Source: Polychytrium aggregatum (taxonomy: Eukaryota > Chytridiomycota > Chytridiomycetes > Polychytriales). From it: a DNA stretch of 23,248 nucleotides. Below the pieces are notes generated by a model. The model was given only the letters and a program-made list of their open reading frames with translations, searched no databases and was not told the origin of the DNA. Each line of letters begins with the position of its first letter. The first letter of the stretch is position 1. Where the stretch lies: NCBI RefSeq assembly GCF_025602895.1, contig NW_026516552.1:1-23248 (forward strand), written 5' to 3'. A program made the translations under genes and the position numbers. Shown one piece after another: positions 10,591 through 19,535 of this stretch.

Positions 10591-12521
10591 TTAGTTGTGT
10601 GTAAATTTGGGTGCACGCTTCTCGACAAAGGCCTTCATGCCCTCTTTTTGGTCGTTCTGCATGAACAAATGAATGTCGATGAGCATCCCGTATCAACAAC
10701 AACAGCAACAACAACAACAATATATCAGGAGTGAATGGCCTACCGTGGCGAAGGTGCTGTGGAAGAGTCGGCGCTCAAAGGTCAAGCCTTCTTGAAGGGA
10801 CAGCTCGTAAGCTGTGGGGCCGTTGCCATCGATAGGGAATGGAACCCATCACCAATATAACTTAGTTAGTGCATATCAGGGTGCGATCTCGCAACCAGAA
10901 ATTCTCATGACGCACACGCGCCCTAAATATGATTCGTGAAGCTCCAAAGTAGCAAGAGAACATGGCGAGGCACAGTTCCTTATGGCCGTGCTCGCACACT
11001 TCGCAGCCCAAGGTCATTCGCGCCGATGCCTCATCTCATCCCGGCGGCCTGGCCAGCCCACCCATCCTCAATATCGTACCGTGGTTGACAGCTTCCTTGA
11101 CCATGATGGTAATCGGGATCGAGAAGGAGGCAATCTTCTCGGCAGACTTGATGGCTTCATCCACCAGCTGCTCCGGAGGAAAGACTCGAGCAACCAGACC
11201 CGACTTCTCGGCCTCCTGTGCCGTGATCATGCCGCCCGTCAGACAGAGCTCCATAGCCTTGGATTTGCCAATGGCGTGGGTCAGACGCTGCGTTCCGCCA
11301 GCACCCGGGATGGTGCCGAGCGTGATTTCGGGCTGGCCGAACTTGGCCTTCTCGCCGGCATAGATGATGTCACACATCATGGCAAGTTCGCATCCACCGC
11401 CAAGCTGTTGCCAGCCCAGGACCGTAAATGAGCATCAATGTCAGCATCTGTACCGGGAAAACTGTAGCGGAGTATCGGTCCCGACGTCAAGGAGGTCGAC
11501 TCACAGCATATCCATTGACGGCCGCGATAATGGGCTTGCGGACGCTGTTGATGGCCGTCCAGTCGGCCAAGAAGTTGCGCGAATAGGTATCGGGAAAGTG
11601 CAGGTTGCTCATTTCCTTGATGTCGGCGCCAGCTGGTCCATCGCATGGCATAGATTGGTTTGGTGAGAGGGATCAATCGCAGCAGAAATGTAGATATGTC
11701 AGCTTATTTGTGAAACACTCTATGGCTACTTCACATCTGTCTCGACATATTTATGGTTTCTGCAGCGATGCCGATGTCAACTGATGGAATTGCTGCTGCT
11801 CGCATACACTCGATGAGTGAGGCAAATGTACCAGTGCGAGACTCCCTCCATCCCGATGCCAAGGGACTAGCGACAGTGCTGTCGTGGGGGGGGGCACACC
11901 CGTTCTCATGTTTGCCAGCTGCACAACCAAAACGATCGAGTTCCGGGGTCTGTTGCGGAGCCCGGACGACCACTGTTCTCGACCCACCCCGTGGCACTTG
12001 CAAGATAAAAAGCAGCTTCCTTCCCAGCCAGGACCACGCAGAATCAAAGAAAACAGGCAGCAGCTCACCAGCAAAGGAACGCTCACTGCCAGTAATGACA
12101 ATCGAGCCAATGTTCTCGTCCGAGTCGAACTTCCCGAGGGCATCGTTGAGCTCGTGCATCAGAGGAGTGCACAGCGCGTTGAGGGCCTTGGGGCGGTTCA
12201 GGGTGATCAGGCCAACCCGTCCCTTGGTGGAAGACAGAATATGCTCATATGAGCTCACTGTGATGGAAATGATGAGGGAAGGGGAGATGGCCAGTCAGGG
12301 CGGCAGCGTCGGTGCAAGGCAGAGAAGTGAGAGAAAAGTGAGAAGGGGGGGGGGAAGATCGGGAACAGATAAAGCCGCATATGAAGAGCAGGGCCTGTCG
12401 CCCAATCTTCGAGGTTGTGGAGAGGCAGGGTTCTCGTGCTGGCTCACATACCCCGTGAGACCGAGAAAAATCTGGCCTGGAAACCGACATGGGCGCGCTG
12501 GGCAATGAGCTTCGGGAACAT
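10591..12521 (-). CDS. ECHS1: Enoyl-CoA hydratase, mitochondrial
   Basis: It hydrates trans-2-enoyl-CoA in mitochondrial beta-oxidation. Six exons (12521-12452, 12257-12069, 11632-11505, 11404-11080, 10811-10744, 10656-10591) encode 281 residues, close to ECHS1 length. Exon 1 encodes a basic amphipathic presequence ([19 protein letters not shown]) typical of matrix import. The oxyanion-hole motifs [11 protein letters not shown] and [12 protein letters not shown] are present, with both catalytic glutamates, Glu135 (GGGCE) and Glu155 (FGQPE), at the normal 20-residue spacing. The tail matches family members ([18 protein letters not shown]). Intron 2 is the longest (436 bases). A GTG-start reading at 12258 is an artefact of the exon 2 edge. 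It converges with APS kinase. Confidence 0.96.
10694..10720. repeat. (CAA)n run in the last ECHS1 intron
   Basis: Nine CAA-type triplets with one CAG interruption lie in the 87-base final intron. On the transcribed minus strand this is a TTG repeat near the donor side. Confidence 0.85.
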
Positions 12522-12781
12522 GGTTGGAGGAGAAGGTGCACAGATAGATCAAGCGACAGGAAGACGATCCGCGAGGCTGGGCAGGGCTGGGCAGGATGGA
12601 GACAGAAGCCGGCGGACAGCAGATCGGAATCGGCCGCGAAGGAGCGAGACCGCTGGCGAGACCGCCCCGCCCAAATTGGCTGTTGGGGCGGGCCGAGAGG
12701 CAAGCGAGAGCGCACCGAGAGCGCACCGAGGAGACAGCATCGGCACCAATCTCCGACACCGGAACTGAACGCGGCGGCGGA

Positions 12782-12799
12782 CACGTGCGCCTGCACGTG
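12782..12799. promoter_or_regulatory. Paired CACGTG elements upstream of ECHS1
   Basis: CACGTG occurs at 12782-12787 and 12794-12799, 6 bases apart, about 260-280 bases upstream of the start codon. CACGTG is the class E-box bound by bHLH factors such as Cbf1; use at this gene is inference. Confidence 0.35.
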
Positions 12800-12955
12800 G
12801 GTGCGCAGCCCGTTCCAGGGCCATGCCCTTGGCCACACGAGACGGACGTGTGTATTCATGGTCCGTAAAAAAAGTATTCGCAGATGAGCTCGGATGGAGT
12901 GTTCCTGGTGTTTCTGTGAATGCTATTGCAAAAAAAAAAACGAAACAAAACAAAC

Positions 12956-12960
<5 letters not shown>

Positions 12961-12995
<35 letters not shown>
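12961..12995. repeat. (GA)17 microsatellite
   Basis: An uninterrupted GA run on the plus strand, about 440 bases upstream of the ECHS1 start. It therefore reads as CT on the sense strand of that gene, as the longer GA run does for AMT. Confidence 0.97.
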
Positions 12996-12999
<4 letters not shown>

Positions 13000-13256
13000 A
13001 AACGAGAAAGCACAAATCAGAGCAAGAGAGCGAGGTGAGTGGGAGGCACGCTGGTGCTGCGAACGCACGAGCGCTCGCATCGCACTCGCATCGCACTCGC
13101 AGAGGCAAACAGGACAGGTGAAATAAATGCAGGTCAATAATTGCAGGAAGGAAGCTTCTATCGATAACAGTATCTCAGACGCGGCTTGATGCGAGCATTC
13201 GCATCGACCAGCAGTTGCAAAAGAAGCAGCGGCCCTGTTTGCGATGGCCCTGGAGT

Positions 13257-15621
13257 CTATCCAAATGTGACACTAATCAGTCCAGCGACGACCTTGAAGG
13301 GAATCTCGATCTCTTCGGTCACTGTATCGATGACGGTAGTCTCTTCGACCGAAGCAGCCGCAGCCGCAGCCGCAGCCGCAGTCATAGCCACAGTCGCAGT
13401 ACTGGGCTTGGAAAAGAACGACGGCGAAGATGCAGGAACGGGCGTCAGCTTTGGCGAGCCCGTCAAAGCAGCACGGATACCGCCAAAGGCTTGGTGCGGC
13501 GAGCTCCGGATAGGGGCCCACGGAAGAGCAGAGGGCGTGACGGGGGTGTCAGTTTGCGATGCCTCTCGCTGAATTTTTCGCGGATGAGCTGCAACGGGCT
13601 CGCTCGAAGCAACCTCGGGCGTACTGGCTATTACAGTCGGAACAGCTGGCGCTGGTAGTGTCAACGTGGGCTCGGCAAGCACAGGAGGAGCGTCGACGGC
13701 GAGTACGCCCGGCTCTGCTTCTGGCTCGACAATCACTGCAGCATCGTCTCCCTGTGGATGGGGCTCCGTCGGCTGCAAGGCAGCTTGGTTGTCTCTGGGA
13801 CCAGCAACCTCTTGGGATACGGCCTGGGCATCTGCAGGCTCAGGAGATGTTCGGATGCTGGCTTTCATGGGAGGGACGGGATCAGCAGCTTCACCAGAGA
13901 CTGGCACCGTGTTGCCGCTGTCTCCATCGACGGAGGCCTCCGTGCCATTGGCTTCCACAGGAAGGGTGCTGTCCGAGTTGGACGGCTGGATCGTAGCTGA
14001 GGGCTCGGCGACCAAGTTGTCGACCGGCGGCTGAGGAAGTTGTTTGGCCTCGCTAGGTTCGTTGACCAGTGGCTTGACAACTACCGGTGCAGGTATATAC
14101 TCGATCTTGAACTTGAGTCGGTGAGCAACCATCATGCCCTCCAAGTCGATGTCGGGCATGGCCCTTTCCAAAGGTGCTGTAAAGGACATGATGACAACAT
14201 CGATATTCGCGTCCGGATCCGTCTCGCTTGCAGCGGGTTTGGCGAGGGCGAGATTCGAGTGGTTGGACGCGGCCGGCTGGAAGTACGGCGTCGACCACCG
14301 GAGAGGGCCGCCTTGGGCAATCTTCCGCACGACTGGATTGCCGTGTTCGTCAAACGTTGGAACGGTGGATTGCAAGCTGGGGGAGGGCGGTAAGCATAGG
14401 ACGAGCGTGTCACAAATTGGATCAAACACATCCGCTGAACATAAAATCCAGTCCCATGAGGACGAGAGTGCAAGCCGCACGAGGCAAACAGAAGGTAGCT
14501 TTCCCCCCCCCAAAAAAATAACGATATATGCCAAAGCCTTTCGTGGCCGAGCTCGAGACGACCGACCTCGACATGGCCACCACTTACGTAAATGTACGTT
14601 GCTCCCAAATGCAACATAGGGTCTGCTTGATTGCGAGGACCTGATCCTTTTTAAACTTCAGGTTGATAACAAGCTTGACCTCGTGCTGTTGAGCGTAGGC
14701 CTCCTTTGGGAGAGTGATTGTGTATTCAAACGGGCCGGATTGGCCCGAGACCATCTTGACACCGGGTTTGGGGGCATCGGGGTTCCGTGTGTGATTCAGG
14801 ACGAGGGGTTGATTCAGAACCAGGTCCTTGAAGCCATTTTTCCGTCTCAAGACGATCGAGAGGCTGTAGTGCAGGTTGGAGTGGGAGGTCGAAAAGCTTG
14901 GCGGGAGAAGCTGATGTTGCAATGTTCGGATGCTGATTGGCCACTCCTGGGGTCGGCCCTCGAGCGAATCGCCCGTCCAGGGGCGGATGGACTCGCTGAT
15001 GACCTGCATTCGTTGCTTCTGGGCAAACAGGCTCGCCTCGTCCGACTTTGTTGTCTTGGACTTTGAAGAGGCGGCCGAAAACAGACCTGAAACGTCGATT
15101 TCAAGAAAGCCAGACAACGTTACGACAAGAGATGCGAGGTCCGTCAGCGGGTAGTTCAAGGGCAGCACGATTTTGCCTGTCAGCAGCGGCTCAATCGAGG
15201 TGTCGGACGCCTTTTCGTTGGCGACAGAGGGGAGGGGCTGGTCGACTGGGATCGGAGAGGTTGGGGAAATGCACCGCTCGCTTAGATTCATTTTGGCTGT
15301 CTGGTGGACGGCGACGTTGTTGAGCTTCCGCAAGCCCTCCCGGCTGCCTGTCTGTCGGGACATTGATGGCGAGCTCATGCGGGACGAAGATATAGAGGCC
15401 GACTGGCCATGACGAAGGCCCGAAGACGAGGCCGATGTCGGGGGCAAGTTGGCCGACGGGACGACGGCGTTGGCAGACGACGAATTCGAGGTCGAGAGAG
15501 GCTCTCCAGTTATGGGGTCATCGAGAATAAAGATCAGACCGGGTGGATTGATGTTGGCCTGCGTCCGCTTCGAGGACGAGAAGATACTTCCAAATAAACC
15601 CATCGAAGAGAAGCACGACAT
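13257..15621 (-). CDS. Arrestin-like domain protein with long disordered insert
   Basis: Arrestin-related proteins are trafficking adaptors; the fungal ones guide ubiquitin ligases to membrane proteins. Two exons (15621-14588, 14376-13257), with an AC|C split codon, encode 717 residues. The N-terminal part has arrestin-like beta strands: NPPGLIFILDDP, LLTGKIVLPLNYPL, LVVTLSGFLEI, then ISIRTLQHQLLPPSF and LHYSLSIVLRR. The C-terminal part reads PFEYTITLPKEAY, KLVINLKFKKD and HRLKFKIEYI (about residue 430-439). A Pro/Ala/Glu/Thr-rich stretch of some 250 residues follows, with a ten-alanine run near 677-686. A last strand-like segment (EIEIPFKVVAGLISV) then closes the protein. I see no PPxY motif for Rsp5-type ligases. 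Assignment rests on strand pattern, not on a catalytic motif. Confidence 0.65.
13353..13386. repeat. GCN repeat encoding poly-alanine
   Basis: Triplet repeats (CCGCAG-type on the plus strand) encode ten consecutive alanines in the arrestin-like protein. They lie just before the final strand-like segment. Confidence 0.85.
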
Positions 15622-17351
15622 TCAAATAGCTTGGAGCAGTTGCCAATGCGGATAGTGAATAAGGGGGGGGAGGCGGACAACTGCGGTGCCGATGGATTCC
15701 GACAGACACTGGGTGCGAAGGTGCCGAATACAAGCGCTGCCGCGTTGAAGAGCGGGGCGTGGGCAGCGGGGCCGTCAGGGGCGGAGACTTGTCACCAGTC
15801 ACTTGTTGGCTCTCTGGACAAATGTCGCTGCCGACCGAGGCAGGGTGCTTTGCAAACCGCCCGAGGATGATAGACACGAGCAACCACAGAGCACCAGCGG
15901 CAGATGAGGGAACAGACGCAGCTTCTTCCCGTGAGGAGCTGAGAGGCGAGGCGTCGATGGAGGGGGCGGGGAGGTAACATAGATAAAATTGCAGCCATCA
16001 GTACAGCACGAAAGATGAAAGGTCGACTGTCGGAGCAACCGGGCACTGCAGACAGGCGAGCGAATGGCACGGGCTGGCAGACTCTGGTATTCAACCAAAG
16101 AGAGAGGGACAGGGGCACCGCGGAGCACAGCGGACGGACGGGCGGGCCACTGACCTACCCTGGACACACAGGTACCTGCGAGATAGTGCCGGAGGAGGGA
16201 GGGGAGAGGGCCGTCGGCGGAATCCAAGCAGACGGGCAACGGGCAGACGGGCAGATGGGCAGATGGGAGGAGGGCCGATGGCGATCGAAGCGGGCGATTT
16301 TTGCGCTTGACCAGGCAAGCGACGGCGCCTTCTTGGGGCAACGGACACGGCGGGCCACGACGGTGCGCACAGCGAGCGTGTGACACCGCGCCGGTGTTTG
16401 GCGACCGAAATAGCGACAGGACTGTGGACGCGGCGAAGGCGGGGAGGTGCAGGCCGCGACAGTTGGCGACAGTTGGCGGACAGTTGATCGCTGGTTGGCG
16501 ATGGTGCTTGATGGTTTGGTTGCTGGTGTGCAGCTGGGAGTGGGAAATCGTTGGAAGGCGGTGGTTTGCAGGCGGGTAGTTTGCAAGCAAAGGCCATGCA
16601 TAGGCCATGCATAGGCCATGCATAGGCCAAACATAAACCAAACATAAACCAAGCGACTGTCGGAAGGACTGCACAAGCTGTCCTCCGTATCGACCGTCGA
16701 GTTTTCTGACCACTTACCGTTTCCGCAGTATATCGGCTGCATGACAATCCCATGCCAATGGCATATTGATTGCATCGACATTGGCAACTCGGTTGCGATT
16801 GTCACAGGCACGACAGCACATGCCCGCATCCGCACACTCGCACTCGGCTGTCGGCGAGCTTGCACCGGCGCGCAATCGGTGGACGCACAGACACACGTCC
16901 GCCGCGCTTCCGCGACTCAGTGTCGCACAGACGCACCCTGTCCCTGTTCCTCGCGCTTTCTATTTTCGGACCAGCCGCCTCGCCGCTGTGGCGGCTGTTG
17001 GTTCTCCGTGCCCAACTCGCAGACCAGCCCTCAGTCAACATCGCCTTCCGCCTCATCCATAGCCGTGCACATGTCCGGGGTGTCACGCTTCCGTTTGACC
17101 GACTAAATGTATTAGAGGCACCTGCTGAAGCCCATCCGACGCAGCCGCATGTATGAGCAGCATGGGCAGAGTCTTGATGCACCCAACGACGGTCCCGCAG
17201 CCGCTTACACCACGCCTTGGCCACCGAGCATACTGCTTCTCTCCATGCCTTCGCGCTTGATCATGGCAATGGCTGGCAATAGTTCAACGCAATGCAGTAG
17301 TTAGCAGAAAATCGGCATCCAAGTCCTGCACTCCATAAGCGCTACCAAACA
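15622..17351. other. Gene-poor region with arrestin promoter
   Basis: About 1.7 kb lie between the arrestin-like start and the TVP18 stop. It contains an eight-G run (15663-15670), GGGCAGAC/T-type short repeats near 16232-16265 and an 11-bp minisatellite at 16591. Long open frames on both strands are Pro/Arg/Ser/Cys-rich readings of GC-rich repeats. One plus-strand frame around 16766-17062 looks slightly like a mitochondrial presequence but starts without ATG and leads to no domain. I assign no gene. Confidence 0.45.
16591..16645. repeat. Minisatellite, 5 copies of 11 bp
   Basis: Units begin AGGCCATGCAT (three identical), followed by AGGCCAAACAT and AAACCAAACAT, then a decaying sixth unit. 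The variants change stepwise along the array, a sign of slippage followed by divergence. Confidence 0.92.
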
Positions 17352-18701
17352 TCACACCGTCGGCTTGCGTCCCATGTGCTCGCGGAGCACGCGATTCGCT
17401 TCCCACAACTTACTGTAGCAACCGGCTGTGGCCGTCAGGGTGATGGCACAGACGAGAAGCGACGACGCACCGGAAAGCAGCGATAGCCACATGAGCACGG
17501 CAAAGCTGTGGAATTCGTGGTTAGCACGCCAAAGGTCAAAAATGCAGTGGTTGCATCGAGCACCGAGACACGCACGGAAGGAAGCGCAAGTCAAGCACCC
17601 GTGTCGTTGCGAATGCACAGAGGGCGCATAGCCCGATCCATATCTATGACATGATCACACATCGCTCTCTTGGGTGGCAAACGTACGCAGCATACAGGCC
17701 CGTGCGGAAGACGGTGCTCTCAAAAAAGCCGAGGAAGGCAGAACTGGATTGTTGGAGGCAGATTAGAGTCATGCAGATATCGAAACGCATCCGATCTCTT
17801 GCTCACAGTCGATTCGTACGTCCAAGCACGCTCGGAAGCTGAGCAGAGGCAACGATCAGGCGTTTCCGGATCAAACTCAGCAGCGTCCCGTCGGGTGTGG
17901 CGGTCTTGAATATGCGCAAGCCCATATGATCTCGCATTTCTGCGGCACACTTACAATCGCGGTCCAGCAGGACAGCATTTTGTCAGGATAGGAACCTCCA
18001 GGAAGATCATTACGGCTGCTTCGACCCTGCATAATAAAGGCACTTGGGTTACAGCATTGGCGGAGATAACAGCGACTTGAGTGACGTAGTCAGCCTGCCA
18101 GGGACATACCACGCAATGATGATGAAGATTAGGAGCGACGACAGAGCGCCGAATGAGAAAAAGTTGGACAGGCCTAGAATGACCAGGACTGAGCGATTCG
18201 AGAGAGCACCAGCGTCAATAGACAGTCGGGGCCGGTCGCGCAACAGAGGCCAGGAGGCAGGTAAGGCCACAGCTGATCACATACAAAAGATCGACAGCAA
18301 AGAGGCCCTGGGAAGCGTAGATATCAACAGAGTTAGTCACGATCAAACCTCGGCACCCTGGTCTGGGCCATTGAGGCTCCCATAATGCGCGATGTCCTAC
18401 ATATCCCTCGGTCACACGGAGCAGGCAGTGTGTGGAAATGGAGAGGGCCCAGGAGCGAGAATAGAAGGCCATTGGAACGGCATTCCGGCAGCCCATGATC
18501 CGTGCGGAATCAAGTGCAGGAACCGAAAACGCGGCTTGGGTCTGAGGCGTTCGACAAGGGTGGAGCCCGGCCATCGCTTCAAGAATGGCTCCGGTCTGCA
18601 TCGAGCAACAGCCCCGAGGCCTCCAGCAGCAAACCGAGTCTGACGTACCATTGGGCATAGATGGTGAACTTTCCGCTCTTGAGCTCGTCTTTGAATGCCA
18701 T
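17352..18701 (-). CDS. TVP18: Golgi membrane protein TVP18 homologue
   Basis: TVP18 is a small tetraspan protein of late Golgi vesicles, in the same Pfam family as the animal Flower protein. Six exons (18701-18649, 18307-18285, 18188-18110, 18026-17955, 17743-17687, 17505-17352) join in frame to 145 residues. Matches to yeast Tvp18, recalled from memory, include LKSGKFTIYAQW (FKSRNFSIYGQW in yeast), LEVPILTKCCP (IEIPFLLRICP), FFESTVFRT and MWLSLL (QWLSLI). Four hydrophobic stretches are visible. The second exon is only 23 nt. The final exon could carry an internal donor (GTAAGT in the YSK codons), but reading through gives a basic cytosolic tail ending in RKPTV. An upstream in-frame extension without ATG exists beyond the nine-C run. 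It is divergent from AK8. Confidence 0.9.
18285..18307 (-). other. TVP18: 23-nt microexon of TVP18
   Basis: The exon is flanked by CCCAG and GTATGTG. It enters in phase 2 and leaves in phase 1, so skipping it would shift the frame. It encodes the core of WASLLSIFF in the first membrane segment, which aligns without gaps to WLGIVSVFL of yeast Tvp18. Confidence 0.85.
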
Positions 18702-19535
18702 ATTGTAAGGACGATCGTTGGGGGGGGGCACAGTAGATATGCTCAAGACGAAGCTGTGAGTTTACGTTGGGCGATATGAGGCAGATACTGAGACGATCAG
18801 AGCAGATGCGTCTGTTGGAAGGCGGGAAGCAGCTGTAATAATAAGACGAGCAGCCCGGTGCGGCTCGCTGGGCGATGGGGCGGAAAGAGATCGGAGGAGG
18901 AAAAGGCAGCCAAAGGCAGGAGAACAGGGGCCTTTTGGGTCGCCTTGGCGCGAGGCCATGCCCGCGGGAAGGGAGCGAGAACACAGCGAGAACACAGCGG
19001 GGGTCTTCTCGGTTCTCGCCATGAGTCTGCTGTGGAGCCTGGGCCGAGAGGCGATCTTGGCGGGATGTGGTCATTGGGCCGGTTTGCTCTTGGCAGAGGT
19101 CCAGCGCGGTCATGGTTCCGGCGGCGCTGCCTTCGCCCCATTGTTGCGCATGAACATTCGCCATCGACATCGGGAAGCGGACATTCAGTATCATGTCGTG
19201 GGCTCGCCCACCGACAACGTCGCGGGCGGTGATGTGTCTTGGCGGGCTGGTCGGATGATTGATTGAAGCCTCTGTGCGAGGCAGGACGACTGGGCTTGAT
19301 CGGGCCAGCTCCGCACCCCTGCCCCGACAGCAAGAGTGCTTGCTGAGCATTCTCGGCGAGCAGGCTCTGCGACTATCCCCGCTCGACTTGAATCTGTTTT
19401 CACGAGGCTTGATTGCGAGCACATCCTCACCCAACAAACGCATCACAAATCCACTCGGACGTGTCATCCCGGCGCTTCCGGCTCACTCCTTTGCTGCTCA
19501 TCCATCGCCTGCTCAGCACATAAGCTTTCGACGCG
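18702..19535. promoter_or_regulatory. Divergent promoter region, TVP18 and AK8
   Basis: Some 834 bases separate the two start codons. A nine-G run (18720-18728) lies 19 bases upstream of the TVP18 ATG. I found no clear RFX X-box, which might be expected for a ciliary gene, and no TATA box. A 351-codon minus-strand open frame crosses the region but has no recognisable domain. Confidence 0.55.

Larger units (their letters stand above)
12522..13256. other. ECHS1 promoter and arrestin 3' flank
   Basis: It combines the 5' region of enoyl-CoA hydratase with the 3' end of the arrestin-like gene. It contains a GA microsatellite, two CACGTG sites, a tandem GAGCGCACCGA pair near 12711-12730, an 11-A run (12930-12940) and a tandem CATCGCACTCG motif near 13078-13100. 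No further gene is seen; the long minus-strand frames are low-complexity. Confidence 0.55.

Noticed and set aside
11731-12258. Enoyl-CoA hydratase start at a GTG codon at 12258
   Set aside because: The GTG straddles an intron acceptor. An upstream exon supplies an ATG, a mitochondrial presequence and the matching phase.
12245-12859. 204-codon minus-strand frame over ECHS1 exon 1
   Set aside because: It is out of phase with the real exon, whose presequence and splice phase fit the enoyl-CoA hydratase exactly.
15799-16713. 304-codon minus-strand frame
   Set aside because: It reads through the 11-bp minisatellite (Trp-Pro-Met-His-Gly type repeats) and Pro/Ser-rich sequence, with no family signal.
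16741-17156. Plus-strand frames resembling a presequence
   Set aside because: Composition is Arg/Ser/His-rich in all frames, starts are uncertain and no downstream exon continues into a domain.
17352-17416. An extra intron starting at GTAAGT in the last TVP18 exon
   Set aside because: No good acceptor and stop pair follows within a short distance, and readthrough gives a plausible basic tail ending at a stop codon.
18412-19467. 351-codon minus-strand open frame between TVP18 and AK8
   Set aside because: Arg/Ser/Pro-rich with no domain, out of frame with TVP18 exon 1, which it overlaps. GC-rich DNA gives long chance frames.
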